DNA from: an uncultured Tateyamaria sp.
GTDB taxonomy: Bacteria > Pseudomonadota > Alphaproteobacteria > Rhodobacterales > Rhodobacteraceae
DNA length: 64,000 nt
Assembly: GCF_947503465.1 (NCBI RefSeq)
Contig: NZ_CANNDN010000001.1
Span: 620,001 to 684,000, forward strand
Reading direction: 5' to 3'
The position numbers were made by a program, and so were the translations under genes. Within the stretch, counting starts at the first letter, position 1, and each line of letters begins with the position of its first letter. The notes under the pieces were generated by a model. The model was not told the DNA's origin and made no database searches. It saw only the letters and a list, made by a program, of their open reading frames with translations. Below are positions 10,220 to 20,183 of the stretch, piece after piece.

Positions 10220-11704
10220 TTAGCCGCATTGCAGCGCATCGGCATGCTCAATGTGCCCGCGATGCGCCTCGACATAGGCGATCAAGCCCGCCATGATGCT
10301 AGGCTGCCCCTTGAAACCATGCCAGGGCTTGAAGTGCTTGATGTGAAGGAACGTGGTCGGATCGCGGCGCAGCAGGTTGGCAAAGACCGACGCCACCAGA
10401 CGGCCTCCTGCTCCGGTCAGCTTGCCGTGCCCTTTCTCTTGCGCCTCTTGCAGGCAATAGAACCATAGCGGGGTCTTGGTGATGCCCTTGGCCTTCAGGA
10501 TGTCAGGCGGATCAATGACATGCGTGCCCAGATGTGCCGCCAATTGCTGACCACTGGCCAGTTGGTAGGTATAGCGGTCCCGCACCATGTTGCGCAGGGC
10601 AAGGTTGCGTGACTGATCCAGGGTCAGCGTCTCTTCGATGTCCGCAAGCGCAATGGGCGCGTGCACGAAAGGCAGGTTCAGCAGCGGTGTGCCCAGTTTT
10701 GGCCCGACAGGCCGCGCCTTTTGCGAGGTCACATCGCCATTCATGCCAAAGAACTTGGCATAGTCGATGTTACCGCTGGTCGGCCGTCGGCCAAAACCCA
10801 GTGTGGCAAACAACCCTTTGGGATCGGCGCCGTCCGTCAACGCATATTCGAATTGGGTTGTGGCATGCCCGAACCGGTACGCAGCTCCGGTGAATTCGAC
10901 CGGCATGACCGGCGCGTCCCACCCGAACGGATCGTTTTCAAGCGCCCAGTCCAGGCAGTCCTGCTGCACAAAGGCGGGCAGCAATTCACACCAGACAATC
11001 CACTGGTAATGCAGGCGGATAAAGCGGCGCACTTCCTCAAAATTGGTCAACTTCGGGCTCACATGGTCATGCCAGACATGTTTGGGCAAGCCGTCATGCG
11101 CGCAGGCCTTGATGTCATCGGCGTCCTCGCCCTCTTCCGCCCGCTTGCTCATCAGGATGTTGTGCAATTCGATAAAGATCGCCTGAACCTGGGCCACGAT
11201 GATGTTTTCGTCATTGCGCGGATCGCCGATCAGCGCCTTACCCGCGCAGGTCCGGGCCAGGTCACGCGGATTGTCCTTGCGCCCGAACACCAGAAATTGC
11301 TCGGCCTCGCCTTCGCCATAAAGGTGCGGAGACGCTTCGGGGCCCGCACCGTAAACACAATCCAGATCAAGGCTGGGCGTGCGCACATTCGGAATGGTCG
11401 ACGGATCAATCCGCGTCCCAAGCGCCGAGGTCGCATCCAAAGTGATGTCATGATCGACGAACTGACCCAGAAATGTCAGGCCCGCGTCGGCGGGGCCGTC
11501 CTCGTTTTCAGTGGCCCCCATGGATTGGGCAAGCGTATCAAGCGTCGCAATGACATCGGCATGCGTGATATTCTTGATATGAACAGGGTTTGCAGGCAGT
11601 ACCCGGCCCAATGTTTGTGCAAAGGGCCGCGCGGGCCCCTTCCCGTGAAGACATGTTTTGAAGAGTTGATCGAGCCGTGTCAGCCCGTGCTGTGTGCCAG
11701 CCAT
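10220..11704 (-). CDS. Animal-type haem peroxidase (peroxinectin/myeloperoxidase superfamily)
   Basis: A 494-residue bacterial member of the animal haem peroxidase superfamily, expected to oxidise halides or organic substrates with hydrogen peroxide. The distal histidine lies in LGQFVDHDITLD and the proximal histidine in AAYRFGHATTQFEYAL, with the family arginine-rich GNIDYAKFFG and LPFVHAPIA regions between and after. The start ATG 11704 is fixed by GGAGG 7 nt upstream. No signal peptide or membrane segment is present, so it is cytoplasmic or leaves by a non-Sec route. It is a single-gene unit with its own terminator. Confidence 0.82.
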   Translation of the reverse strand: MAGTQHGLTRLDQLFKTCLHGKGPARPFAQTLGRVLPANPVHIKNITHADVIATLDTLAQSMGATENEDGPADAGLTFLGQFVDHDITLDATSALGTRIDPSTIPNVRTPSLDLDCVYGAGPEASPHLYGEGEAEQFLVFGRKDNPRDLARTCAGKALIGDPRNDENIIVAQVQAIFIELHNILMSKRAEEGEDADDIKACAHDGLPKHVWHDHVSPKLTNFEEVRRFIRLHYQWIVWCELLPAFVQQDCLDWALENDPFGWDAPVMPVEFTGAAYRFGHATTQFEYALTDGADPKGLFATLGFGRRPTSGNIDYAKFFGMNGDVTSQKARPVGPKLGTPLLNLPFVHAPIALADIEETLTLDQSRNLALRNMVRDRYTYQLASGQQLAAHLGTHVIDPPDILKAKGITKTPLWFYCLQEAQEKGHGKLTGAGGRLVASVFANLLRRDPTTFLHIKHFKPWHGFKGQPSIMAGLIAYVEAHRGHIEHADALQCG

Positions 11705-11907
11705 AATCTTGGCCTCCGGTGCATGTGAAAAGAAACAGAGCGCAAAATATGACGCGCCCTGCGTAACAATATTGCGCAAAGCACGGTCAACACAACCGTT
11801 GGCCAGGTCAGGCATTCCTGACCCCGCATGACATAATCGGCGAACAACCGCTCACGTATAGGTCGAAAATCGCCCGTCCGGTGGTTGAGCACCGCGCCCC
11901 ATCATGT

Positions 11908-11950
11908 CTTCTTCTGGCCCAAAATACTTCGGGGTTTGGGGCAGCGCCCC
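11908..11950 (+). repeat. Dispersed intergenic repeat, copy 2
   Basis: CTTCTTCTGGCC, then AAAATACTTCGGGG, a 3-nt spacer and the hairpin GGGGC-AGC-GCCCC. It is the shortest copy and lies between the pgi 3' end and the start of the peroxidase gene. See copies at 1510-1569 and 44844-44899. Confidence 0.6.
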
Positions 11951-11996
11951 AACAAGGAATGGATCGCGCTGCAAGCGCGCCGCGCGACAGACGTGC

Positions 11997-13571
11997 TCAG
12001 CGGTGCGCGTGCAGATACCGCACCAACGCCTGTGTCGATCCATCTTTTTCGTCGGCAGGTGCGGTGCCTTCGACAATCGGCTGCAGGGTCGTTGCCAGTT
12101 CCTTGCCCAACTCGACGCCCCATTGGTCATAGGAATTGATGCCCAGGATCACACCCTCGACAAACACGCGGTGTTCGTACAATGCCACGATCTGACCAAG
12201 GGTGAACGGATCAAGCTTGGGATAGATCAGCGTGGTCGACGGGCGATTTCCGGCAAAGACCCGGTGCGCGGCCTGCCGCTCCAACTCCGCGCCATCGAAC
12301 CTGTCCGAAATCTTCGCGCGGGCTTCTTCCAGGGACCGCCCTCGCATCAACGCTTCGGACTGGGCCAGGCAATTGGCAACCAGCAGATCGTGATGATGCC
12401 GCAATTCGGGTTCGTGTCCTTCGCAGGCCACCATGAATTCGCACGGGATCACCGATGTACCCTGATGGATCAATTGGTAGAATGCGTGCTGCCCGTTTGT
12501 ACCCGGCGCGCCCCAGACAACCGGGCCACTTTCGACAGGCACGGTGCCACCGTCCATGGTCACCGACTTGCCATTTGATTCCATCTCCAACTGTTGGAAA
12601 TAGGCAGGCAATTGGCCCAGGCGCTGGTCGTAGGGCAAAACCGCCCGCGTGGCATGGCCCAGAACCTGCCGGTGCCAGAGGCCGACCAGCGCCAGCATCA
12701 TCGGCATATTCTCGGTGCCATCGGCGACCCGGAAATGCGTGTCCATGTCCTGCCCGCCGCGCAAGAACGCGCGGAACCCATCCGGTCCGACCGCCAACAT
12801 CAGGGACAATCCGATTGGGCCCCACATCGAATAGCGCCCGCCGACCCAATCCTCGAACCCGAAGACGCGGGCCGCTGGAATGCCGAAATCGGATGTCTTT
12901 TCCAAGTTGGTCGACAGCGCGGCGAACTGTGCAGTGGGATCACCGCCATGGTCCTGCATCCACGCCCGCGCGGTGCGCGCATTTGTCATTGTTTCGATCG
13001 TGGTGAAGGTCTTCGATGCCACGATCACCAGTGTTGTCCTGGCATCAAGCCCACGCAGCGTGTCCGCAATATGCGCGCCATCGACATTTGACACGAAATG
13101 GCAGCGCGGGCCGTCGTGATAAGGCGACAGCGCCTGCACCGCCATGGCCGGTCCAAGGTCAGAGCCGCCGATGCCGATGTTGACCACATCGGTGAAGTCG
13201 CTGCCGCGCACCTCAGCCGCATAGGCATCCATCCGCGCCAGTGTCTCCAACACGCCGGGCATGACATCCGTGCCATCCACCACCACCGGATCGCCATCCA
13301 GATTGCGCAGGGCGGTGTGCAGAACGGCCCGTCCTTCCGTCTCGTTGATCTTTGCACCGGCAAACATTGCATCCCGCCGCGCCGCAACACCTGCAGCTTC
13401 GGCCAATGCCAACAGCATGTCGCGCGTTTCGGCATCTATGTTGGTCTTGGAATAGTCAAACCGCATATGTTGGGTCTGGACCGCAAAATCATCCGCCCGT
13501 GTGTCGTCAAACACATCCAGAATGGTACGATCCGCCACTGCGGCCGCCTTCCGCTTCAAATCGTTCCACAT
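11997..13571 (-). CDS. pgi: Glucose-6-phosphate isomerase
   Basis: A 524-residue phosphoglucose isomerase interconverting glucose-6-phosphate and fructose-6-phosphate. The signatures are [29 protein letters not shown], and the catalytic region [19 protein letters not shown], followed by the C-terminal lysine region [17 protein letters not shown] precedes ATG 13571. It is the third gene of zwf-pgl-pgi, starting 6 nt after pgl, so the operon links the three enzymes that handle glucose-6-phosphate ahead of the Entner-Doudoroff route used by these bacteria; edd and eda are elsewhere. Confidence 0.96.
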   Translation of the reverse strand: MWNDLKRKAAAVADRTILDVFDDTRADDFAVQTQHMRFDYSKTNIDAETRDMLLALAEAAGVAARRDAMFAGAKINETEGRAVLHTALRNLDGDPVVVDGTDVMPGVLETLARMDAYAAEVRGSDFTDVVNIGIGGSDLGPAMAVQALSPYHDGPRCHFVSNVDGAHIADTLRGLDARTTLVIVASKTFTTIETMTNARTARAWMQDHGGDPTAQFAALSTNLEKTSDFGIPAARVFGFEDWVGGRYSMWGPIGLSLMLAVGPDGFRAFLRGGQDMDTHFRVADGTENMPMMLALVGLWHRQVLGHATRAVLPYDQRLGQLPAYFQQLEMESNGKSVTMDGGTVPVESGPVVWGAPGTNGQHAFYQLIHQGTSVIPCEFMVACEGHEPELRHHHDLLVANCLAQSEALMRGRSLEEARAKISDRFDGAELERQAAHRVFAGNRPSTTLIYPKLDPFTLGQIVALYEHRVFVEGVILGINSYDQWGVELGKELATTLQPIVEGTAPADEKDGSTQALVRYLHAHR

Positions 13572-13577
13572 GGTTTT

Positions 13578-14246
13578 TCACTCCGCCCAATGTACGGTCA
13601 GGCCGTTCATGACGGCATTTATCGGCGCCTCGGCCGGATCAAGGCGCTCGGCCCGGTCCAACGCGGCCCGTTTCTCCGCGCCGAAAATCACCAGATGCTT
13701 GGCCATTGCCCCGGCCAGCGCGGGTCCCGAGAACGAGATGCGCGGCTCTTGCCCCTCGACCGAAACGGGCACCACCAGCGGCGCCGTGTCGGCCAGCATG
13801 TCAGCAAGACCGACGGCACCGGGAAACAGCGATGCCGTGTGCATATCCGCGCCCATGCCAAGCAGCAGCAACGATATCGGCATCTGCTCTGAGAGGCGTG
13901 CGGACAGATCCGGGGCGGCATCTGCCGGGGTTTTGCCATCCATGTAGAAGGGTACGAATTGCGCCGCGGCGGCGCGGCCTTGGAACAGCCTGTCCTTCAA
14001 CAGTGCGGCGTTTGACCGGTCATGGTCTTCCGGAACCCACCGCTCGTCGCTCAGCATCACATGCACGCGGGACCAATCAAGGTCGGCGGCACACAGGTTG
14101 TCAAAGATCGGACCCGGCGTTGTGCCACCAGGCACCACGAAAGAGGCCCAGGGGTGAACCAGCAGGCAATTCTTCAATTCGCTGGCAAGCGTGTCCGCCA
14201 ACCCCATGGCCAACAGATCGCGGTCGGGATATTCGACGATGTTCAT
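13578..14246 (-). CDS. pgl: 6-phosphogluconolactonase
   Basis: A 222-residue lactonase that hydrolyses 6-phosphogluconolactone to 6-phosphogluconate. Typical motifs are FVVPGGTTPGPIFDNL (sugar-phosphate binding), MLSDERWVPEDHDRSN, and LLLLGMGADMHTASLFPG, with the catalytic His in the last. Its ATG overlaps the zwf stop codon by 4 nt, so the pair is translationally coupled, and pgi follows at once. Confidence 0.95.
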   Translation of the reverse strand: MNIVEYPDRDLLAMGLADTLASELKNCLLVHPWASFVVPGGTTPGPIFDNLCAADLDWSRVHVMLSDERWVPEDHDRSNAALLKDRLFQGRAAAAQFVPFYMDGKTPADAAPDLSARLSEQMPISLLLLGMGADMHTASLFPGAVGLADMLADTAPLVVPVSVEGQEPRISFSGPALAGAMAKHLVIFGAEKRAALDRAERLDPAEAPINAVMNGLTVHWAE

Positions 14247-15694
14247 GGGCTCACTTTTCTCCAGACACGGGTATCGCGGGCCAGAAGCTGGACAGCATCG
14301 ACCGGCCCCTCACTGCCGGCATCATAGGTCTTGGGGACATCGCCGCGCGCATCCCAGCCATTGATGATGGGATCGGTCCAGGCCCAGGCGGCCTCGACCT
14401 CGTCCCCGCGCATGAACAGGGTCTGATTGCCCCGGATCACATCCATGATCAGCCGTTCATAGGCGTCGGTCTGGTCCGCCCCGTCCGGCCCAAGCGCATC
14501 AGCAAACGACATGTCCAGGGGCACGTTCATCAGACGCATGCCGCCCGGCCCCGGTTCTTTGATGGTGACGCCCAGCGTGATCCCCTCGTTGGGCTGCAAA
14601 CGGATCGACAGCTCGTTGCGGTGATCGCTAGATTCACCAAAGATCGAATGGTTGAGTTCCTTGAACACCACGACGATCTCGCTTGACCTGGCTTGCAGGC
14701 GTTTGCCCGTGCGCAGGTAGAACGGTGTGCCCGCCCATCGCCAGTTCGAAATGCCCACCTTCATGGCGATATAACTTTCGGTGCGGCTGCGCGGATCGCC
14801 AACGGCTTCGCGGTACCCGGGTTCGTTGCTGTCTGCCTCGTATTGGCCGCGCACGATATGATGCGGATCGACGTCGTCCAGCGCGCGAATGACCTTCAGC
14901 TTTTCGTCGCGCACAGCGTCGGGGTCAAATTTCGATGGCGGTTCCATCGCGATCAGGCACAACAACTGCATCAGGTGGTTCTGCACCATGTCGCGCATGG
15001 CGCCGGACTTGTCATAATACTCGCCCCGTCCACCGACACCGACGGTTTCGGCCACGGTGATCTGGATGTGGTCCACATACTGACTGTTCCACAACGGCTC
15101 GAACAACATATTGCCGAAGCGGACGGCCATCAGGTTCTGCACCGTCTCCTTGCCCAGATAGTGATCGATCCGGTAGATCTGCTTTTCGTCGAAGTGTTGT
15201 GCCAGATCGCGGTTCAGCGCCTGTGCCGACGGCAGATCCCGACCAAACGGTTTTTCGACAACAATGCGGCTATGTTCGTCCGTCAGGCCGTGCTGGTTGA
15301 GGCGCTGCGCAAGATCCCCGAACAGGCTGGGCCCCACCGAGAAGTAGTAAGCGCGCACCACGTCCGGGCGTACCAGTTTGGCGAGGTCGGCCCAGCCCGT
15401 GTCGCCACGCGCATCAATGGTGACAAATTCCATACACTCCAGAAATCCTGTCAGCGTGCCGTCCTCGCAGGTGCGCCCGCCCCCGAATTCGGCAACCGCA
15501 TCCGCCACGAACGCGCGATAGGCTGCGCTGTCCATGTCGCCACGTGCGGCACCGATCACCCGCGCGTCGGCAGGCATCTGACCCGCACAGTACCGGCGGA
15601 ACAATCCGGGCAGGATCTTGCGGCGCGCAAGGTCCCCCGTGCCGCCGAAGATGACCAAGTCAAAGGGATCAACCGGAATGACGCGCGATACCAT
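14243..15694 (-). CDS. zwf: Glucose-6-phosphate 1-dehydrogenase
   Basis: A 483-residue G6P dehydrogenase, the first gene of the operon. The coenzyme motif is FGGTGDLARRKILPGLF (about residues 14-30), the catalytic region is RIDHYLGKETVQN, and the C-terminal half carries ERLIMDVIRGNQTLFMRGDEVEAAW across short segments. AGGGA lies 11 nt before ATG 15694. It makes NAD(P)H and 6-phosphogluconolactone, which pgl then hydrolyses. The promoter must lie in the 200 nt shared with the divergent radical SAM gene. Confidence 0.96.
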   Translation of the reverse strand: MVSRVIPVDPFDLVIFGGTGDLARRKILPGLFRRYCAGQMPADARVIGAARGDMDSAAYRAFVADAVAEFGGGRTCEDGTLTGFLECMEFVTIDARGDTGWADLAKLVRPDVVRAYYFSVGPSLFGDLAQRLNQHGLTDEHSRIVVEKPFGRDLPSAQALNRDLAQHFDEKQIYRIDHYLGKETVQNLMAVRFGNMLFEPLWNSQYVDHIQITVAETVGVGGRGEYYDKSGAMRDMVQNHLMQLLCLIAMEPPSKFDPDAVRDEKLKVIRALDDVDPHHIVRGQYEADSNEPGYREAVGDPRSRTESYIAMKVGISNWRWAGTPFYLRTGKRLQARSSEIVVVFKELNHSIFGESSDHRNELSIRLQPNEGITLGVTIKEPGPGGMRLMNVPLDMSFADALGPDGADQTDAYERLIMDVIRGNQTLFMRGDEVEAAWAWTDPIINGWDARGDVPKTYDAGSEGPVDAVQLLARDTRVWRKVSP

Positions 15695-15902
15695 GGCAGG
15701 GGTTCCCTCTTGGATGCCAATGAAATGTTTGCGCTATCACTAGCAGATTCAAACAGATACTCAACGCCCAATGCTGCACGTGCATTCAAGCGATGCGTCT
15801 TTCTATCACAAAGCCGTCAAGGCAGCACAGTCCGCTTTCCCCTTGCTCCTGTTCGACGTACCTCTACGCTTCAGAACGACGGCAAGAACGGACGCGACCA
15901 CG

Positions 15903-16844
15903 ATGAAAGACCTCGCAAACCTGGGCAAGTTTCAAGACCCCGATGTGACAGCCAAGGGCGAAGCGCGAGCCAAGGTGTCGCTGACAAATCCCGATACGCT
16001 GTGGTTCAACACGGGCACGCTGTGCAACATCGCCTGCGCGAACTGCTATATCGAAAGCTCGCCCACCAATGACGCGCTGGAATACATGACCGCGGATGAG
16101 GTGTCGAATTATCTTGATCAGTTGGATGCGCGCGCCTGGAACGTCCGCGAGATCGGCTTTACCGGCGGTGAGCCGTTCATGAACCCCGCCTTCCTCGACA
16201 TGGTCGAACGGTCGCTTCTGCGCGGGTACGAGGTGTTGATCCTGACCAATGCCATGGCCCCGATGATGCGCCCCAGGGTCAAGGCCGGGATCGTGCCCTT
16301 GGTTGAACGCTACGGTGACAAGCTGACCTTCCGCATCTCTCTCGATCACCATGCCGCGGCTGTACATGATACCGAACGCGGCGTTGGCACCTATGCGAAG
16401 ACGCTGCGTGGCATCGACTGGCTGTCGTCCATCGGCGCACGGCTGGCAGTGGCCGGCCGGATCGAGATGGCCGAGAGCGAGGCCGAGGCCCGCGACGGCT
16501 ATGCCGCGCTGTATGCAAAGCATGGCTGGGACATTGACGCCCGAGATCCGGGCATGACGGTCCTGTTCCCTGAAATGGACGCGCAAGCCGAAGTGCCCGA
16601 AATCACCACCGCCTGCTGGGGCATCCTGAACAAACATCCCGAGGCGGTGATGTGTTCGTCGTCCCGCATGGTGGTCAAACGCAAAGGGGCTGAAACGCCC
16701 GCTGTTCTGGCCTGCACCCTGCTGCCCTATGACCCTCAGTTCGAAATGGGCGCAACGCTGGAAGAGGCCGAGGCGGACGTGTCCCTGAACCACCCCCACT
16801 GCGCCAAATTCTGCGTTCTGGGCGGGGCGTCCTGCAGCGCGTAG
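15903..16844 (+). CDS. Radical SAM protein of unknown function with a cysteine-rich C-terminus
   Basis: A 313-residue radical SAM enzyme. The 4Fe-4S cluster motif CNIACANC (C-x3-C-x2-C) follows NTGTLCN near residue 38, and IGFTGGEPFMNP is the GGE SAM-binding motif. The C-terminal quarter has extra cysteines in TACWGI, VMCSSSR, LACTLLP, HPHCAKFC and GGASC, arranged like an auxiliary-cluster (SPASM-like) domain. The frame is open further upstream, but the conserved part begins at MKDLANLGKF, so ATG 15903 is chosen; its ribosome site is weak. No peptide precursor or maturase partner lies beside it, so the substrate is unknown. Confidence 0.8.
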   Translation: MKDLANLGKFQDPDVTAKGEARAKVSLTNPDTLWFNTGTLCNIACANCYIESSPTNDALEYMTADEVSNYLDQLDARAWNVREIGFTGGEPFMNPAFLDMVERSLLRGYEVLILTNAMAPMMRPRVKAGIVPLVERYGDKLTFRISLDHHAAAVHDTERGVGTYAKTLRGIDWLSSIGARLAVAGRIEMAESEAEARDGYAALYAKHGWDIDARDPGMTVLFPEMDAQAEVPEITTACWGILNKHPEAVMCSSSRMVVKRKGAETPAVLACTLLPYDPQFEMGATLEEAEADVSLNHPHCAKFCVLGGASCSA

Positions 16845-16895
16845 GCGTCTGTCACTAGAAACAGTCCGGCGCCGATCCTACCGGCCCAGGCCATG

Positions 16896-17165
16896 TCAGT
16901 GCAGCGTGAATTCGCCGGTCACATGTCGCCATGTCCCGGCAGCCACCATCTTTCGATGGGTGAATCGCACCGAATGCAGTGGCCCTTCAATCTCGGCCTT
17001 CCAGAAATCGATAAATTTCAGCAAGCGGGGATGATCAGGTGCGATGTCGTACTCCTGCCAGACAAACGTGTTTAACACGTGGGTGTAGTCGGGCATGTGA
17101 TAGAACAGTTCCGCCGTGGTCAGCCCATAGCCTTTCAACATCAGTTCGGTTTCGGTTATTGCCAT
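16896..17165 (-). CDS. usg: Usg family protein
   Basis: An 89-residue protein of the Usg family (a conserved alphaproteobacterial protein named from its place near tryptophan genes in other species; function unknown). Recognisable parts are GYGLTTAELFYHMPDY, NTFVWQEYDIAPD and FWKAEIEGPLHSVR. CGAGGTG precedes ATG 17165. It diverges from gyrA, with 192 nt between the start codons. No tryptophan genes are nearby. Confidence 0.85.
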   Translation of the reverse strand: MAITETELMLKGYGLTTAELFYHMPDYTHVLNTFVWQEYDIAPDHPRLLKFIDFWKAEIEGPLHSVRFTHRKMVAAGTWRHVTGEFTLH

Positions 17166-17357
17166 TTTGCACCTCGAATTGCCTGCATTGGGATCAGCAG
17201 AGACGATCAGCGATTAATTTTCAATGAAAACAATACTATAGCACCACTCGACCGCGACTGCTAACAACGACGACCTACGCACCATTGCACCTTATCTGCG
17301 CTTTCTGATAGACTTTGCCGCAACATATAGCGCACGCGACAGAACGGGCAGAAAAAC

Positions 17358-20105
17358 GTGAACGACACGCCACAACCTCCTGAAAATGATGATGAAATGA
17401 CACCGGATAGGCCCGCATATGACGGCCCATCAGTGTCCATCGAAGACGAAATGCGCACGTCCTATCTGGACTATGCCATGTCTGTCATCGTCTCCCGCGC
17501 CATTCCTGACCTGCGGGACGGGCTGAAACCGGTGCACCGCCGCATCCTGTATGCGATGCACGAAACAGGCAACACGCACGACAAATCCTACCGCAAATCC
17601 GCACGCCCTGTGGGCGACGTCATGGGTAAATACCACCCGCACGGCGACAGCGCGATCTATGATGCGCTGGTTCGGATGGCGCAGGACTTTTCCATGTCGC
17701 TGCCGCTGCTCGATGGTCAGGGCAACTTCGGCTCAATGGACGGCGATAACCCGGCCGCCATGCGCTATACCGAAGTGCGGATGGACAAGCCCGCGGCGTA
17801 CGTGCTGGCCGACATCGACAAGGACACCGTCGATTTCCAGGACAATTACGACGGCAAGGACCGCGAACCGACGGTCCTGCCAGCGCGCTTCCCGAACATG
17901 CTGGTCAACGGCGCAGGTGGCATTGCCGTTGGCATGGCGACCAACATTCCGCCCCACAATCTGGGCGAAGTGGTGGATGCCTGCCTTGCCCTGATCGAAG
18001 ACCCGGACCTGTCGTCCGAGGCGCTGATCGAATTTGTACCCGGTCCCGATTTCCCCACGGGCGGCATCATGTTGGGCCGTTCAGGCGCCCGCAAGGCGTA
18101 TCTAGAGGGGCGCGGCAGCGTCATTGTGCGGTCAAAGACCCGCGTCGAAGAGATCCGCAAGGATCGTTATGCCATCGTTATTGATGAGATCCCTTACCAA
18201 GTAAACAAGGCCACGATGATCGAGCGCATCGCCGAGGCCGCGCGCGAAAAGCGGATCGAGGGCATTTCCCACGTGCAGGACGAATCCGACCGCAATGGCG
18301 TCCGTGTGGTGGTCGAACTCAAACGCGATGCCACGGCAGAGGTTGTGCTGAACCAACTGTTCCGCTTCACGCCCATGCAGACTTCCTTTGGCTGTAACAT
18401 GCTGGCCTTGAACGGGGGCCGGCCCGAGCAACTGACCCTGCGCCGGTTCCTGACCTCCTTCCTGGACTTCCGCGAAGAAGTTGTGATCCGACGCACCGCC
18501 TTTGACTTGCGCAAGGCACGGGACCGGTCGCACATCCTGTGTGGTCTGGCCGTCGCCGTATCGAACGTGGACGAGGTCGTTGCGACCATCCGGTCCTCTG
18601 CCGATGGGGCAGAGGCGCGCGAAAAACTGATGACACGCCGCTGGCCTGCCGCCTCCATCGAAAGCTATCTGCGCCTGATCGACGATCCGCTGTCGAAAAT
18701 GCACGACGATGGCACCTATAACCTGACCGAGGTTCAGGCCCGCGCGATCCTTGATCTGCGCTTGCAACGACTGACCCAGATCGGGGTCAAGGAGGTCACG
18801 GACGAACTTGAAGAACTGGCCGCAAAGATCAAGGAATACTTGGAAATCCTTGGATCGCGCGAACGGATCATGGGCATCATCGCGGACGAGTTGACCGAGG
18901 TGAAAGACCAGTTCGCCGTACCGCGTCGTACCGAGATCGTCGATTGGTCCGGCGACATGGAAGATGAGGACCTGATCGAGCGCGAAGACATGGTCGTGAC
19001 CGTCACTTCGGGCGGATACATCAAGCGGACACCGCTGGCTGACTTCCGCAGCCAGAAGCGGGGCGGCAAAGGCGTGAGCGGCATGCGAACCAAGGAAGAG
19101 GACGTGATCACCACCCTCTTCGTGGCCAACACGCACACGCAGCTTCTGTTCTTCACCACTGACGGGATGGTTTACAAGCTGAAGACGTGGCGCCTGCCGC
19201 AAGGGGGCCGCACGTCCAAGGGCAAGGCGATCATCAACATCCTGCCGATCCCCCAGGGGGTCAGCATCGCAGCCATCATGCCGGTGGACCGCGATGAAAA
19301 GGAATGGGATGACTTGCAGGTGGTCTTTGCCACCGACCACGGCACCGTGCGGCGCAACAAGCTGTCGGATTTCACCAATGTGAAGTCCAATGGCAAGATC
19401 GCCATGAAATTCGAAGGGGATAGCGAAGGCTGGAAACTGATCAATGCACGCATCGCATCGAATGATGATGACGTGATGCTGGTCACGGACGCAGGCCGCG
19501 CCATTCGCTTCCGGGCCGATGATGTGCGCGTGTTCAACTCACGCGCCTCTATCGGGGTGCGGGGTATCAAGCTGTCCGGCGATACCCGCGTCGTGTCCAT
19601 GTCTGTCATCCGCCACTTCGAGGCGTCCTCGGACGAGCGTGCGGCCTACCTCAAGATGCGCCGCGCCATGGCCGGCATCGCGGACGATCCGGACAGCACC
19701 GACGAAGAGGAAGGCAATGCGGACATGCCATTGCCGCAGGATCGCTATGCCGAAATGTCGGCAGTCGAAAACCTGATTCTGACAATTACATCCGGCGGGG
19801 CGGGCAAGTTGTCGTCGTCCCACGACTATCCCCTGCGCGGGCGTGGCGGAATGGGTGTGACGGCGTGGGACAAGCGCATGCAGACGGGCGGCATCGTCGC
19901 ATCCTTCCCCGTCGATTTGGACGACCAGATCATGCTGGCCACATCGAAAGGGCAATCCATTCGCGTGCCGGTGGACGGCATCAGCTTCCGGTCGCGCAGC
20001 GCGGGTGGGGTAAAGGTGTTCAACACGGGCAAGGGCGAAGAAGTTGTCAGCGTCGCGTGGATCGCGGATCAGGGCGACGCCGAGGGACACGGCGGCGAAG
20101 AGTAG
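17358..20105 (+). CDS. gyrA: DNA gyrase subunit A
   Basis: A 915-residue GyrA, the cleavage/religation subunit that introduces negative supercoils with GyrB. The catalytic tyrosine is Tyr137 in [12 protein letters not shown]. The quinolone-determining region [19 protein letters not shown] keeps Ser98 and Asp102 (equivalent to E. coli Ser83 and Asp87), so it looks quinolone-sensitive at these sites. The GyrA box is present as [11 protein letters not shown], which separates it from ParC. The start is GTG 17358, with a weak ribosome site; ATG codons 13 residues later are an alternative. A terminator hairpin follows 24 nt after the stop. Confidence 0.97.
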   Translation: MNDTPQPPENDDEMTPDRPAYDGPSVSIEDEMRTSYLDYAMSVIVSRAIPDLRDGLKPVHRRILYAMHETGNTHDKSYRKSARPVGDVMGKYHPHGDSAIYDALVRMAQDFSMSLPLLDGQGNFGSMDGDNPAAMRYTEVRMDKPAAYVLADIDKDTVDFQDNYDGKDREPTVLPARFPNMLVNGAGGIAVGMATNIPPHNLGEVVDACLALIEDPDLSSEALIEFVPGPDFPTGGIMLGRSGARKAYLEGRGSVIVRSKTRVEEIRKDRYAIVIDEIPYQVNKATMIERIAEAAREKRIEGISHVQDESDRNGVRVVVELKRDATAEVVLNQLFRFTPMQTSFGCNMLALNGGRPEQLTLRRFLTSFLDFREEVVIRRTAFDLRKARDRSHILCGLAVAVSNVDEVVATIRSSADGAEAREKLMTRRWPAASIESYLRLIDDPLSKMHDDGTYNLTEVQARAILDLRLQRLTQIGVKEVTDELEELAAKIKEYLEILGSRERIMGIIADELTEVKDQFAVPRRTEIVDWSGDMEDEDLIEREDMVVTVTSGGYIKRTPLADFRSQKRGGKGVSGMRTKEEDVITTLFVANTHTQLLFFTTDGMVYKLKTWRLPQGGRTSKGKAIINILPIPQGVSIAAIMPVDRDEKEWDDLQVVFATDHGTVRRNKLSDFTNVKSNGKIAMKFEGDSEGWKLINARIASNDDDVMLVTDAGRAIRFRADDVRVFNSRASIGVRGIKLSGDTRVVSMSVIRHFEASSDERAAYLKMRRAMAGIADDPDSTDEEEGNADMPLPQDRYAEMSAVENLILTITSGGAGKLSSSHDYPLRGRGGMGVTAWDKRMQTGGIVASFPVDLDDQIMLATSKGQSIRVPVDGISFRSRSAGGVKVFNTGKGEEVVSVAWIADQGDAEGHGGEE

Positions 20106-20129
20106 TCGCGACACCGCCAAAATTAAAAA

Positions 20130-20158
20130 AGCCCCGGGTCCAACATAGACCCGGGGCT
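20130..20158. terminator. Bidirectional intrinsic terminator between gyrA and the barrel-protein gene
   Basis: A perfect 11-pair stem AGCCCCGGGTC/GACCCGGGGCT with a 7-nt loop. On the minus strand it is followed by TTTTTTAATTTT, ideal for ending the barrel-protein transcript; on the plus strand the tail is ATTTCGTT, weaker but usable for gyrA. Confidence 0.9.
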
Positions 20159-20183
20159 ATTTCGTTCGATTGACGCGAAGACC

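Noticed and set aside
10661-11728. A 355-codon frame opposite the haem peroxidase
   Set aside because: Shadow of the peroxidase gene; no ribosome site, no domain.
14693-16072. A 459-codon frame opposite zwf running into the radical SAM gene
   Set aside because: Crosses the promoter region of two divergent genes and has no recognisable protein content.
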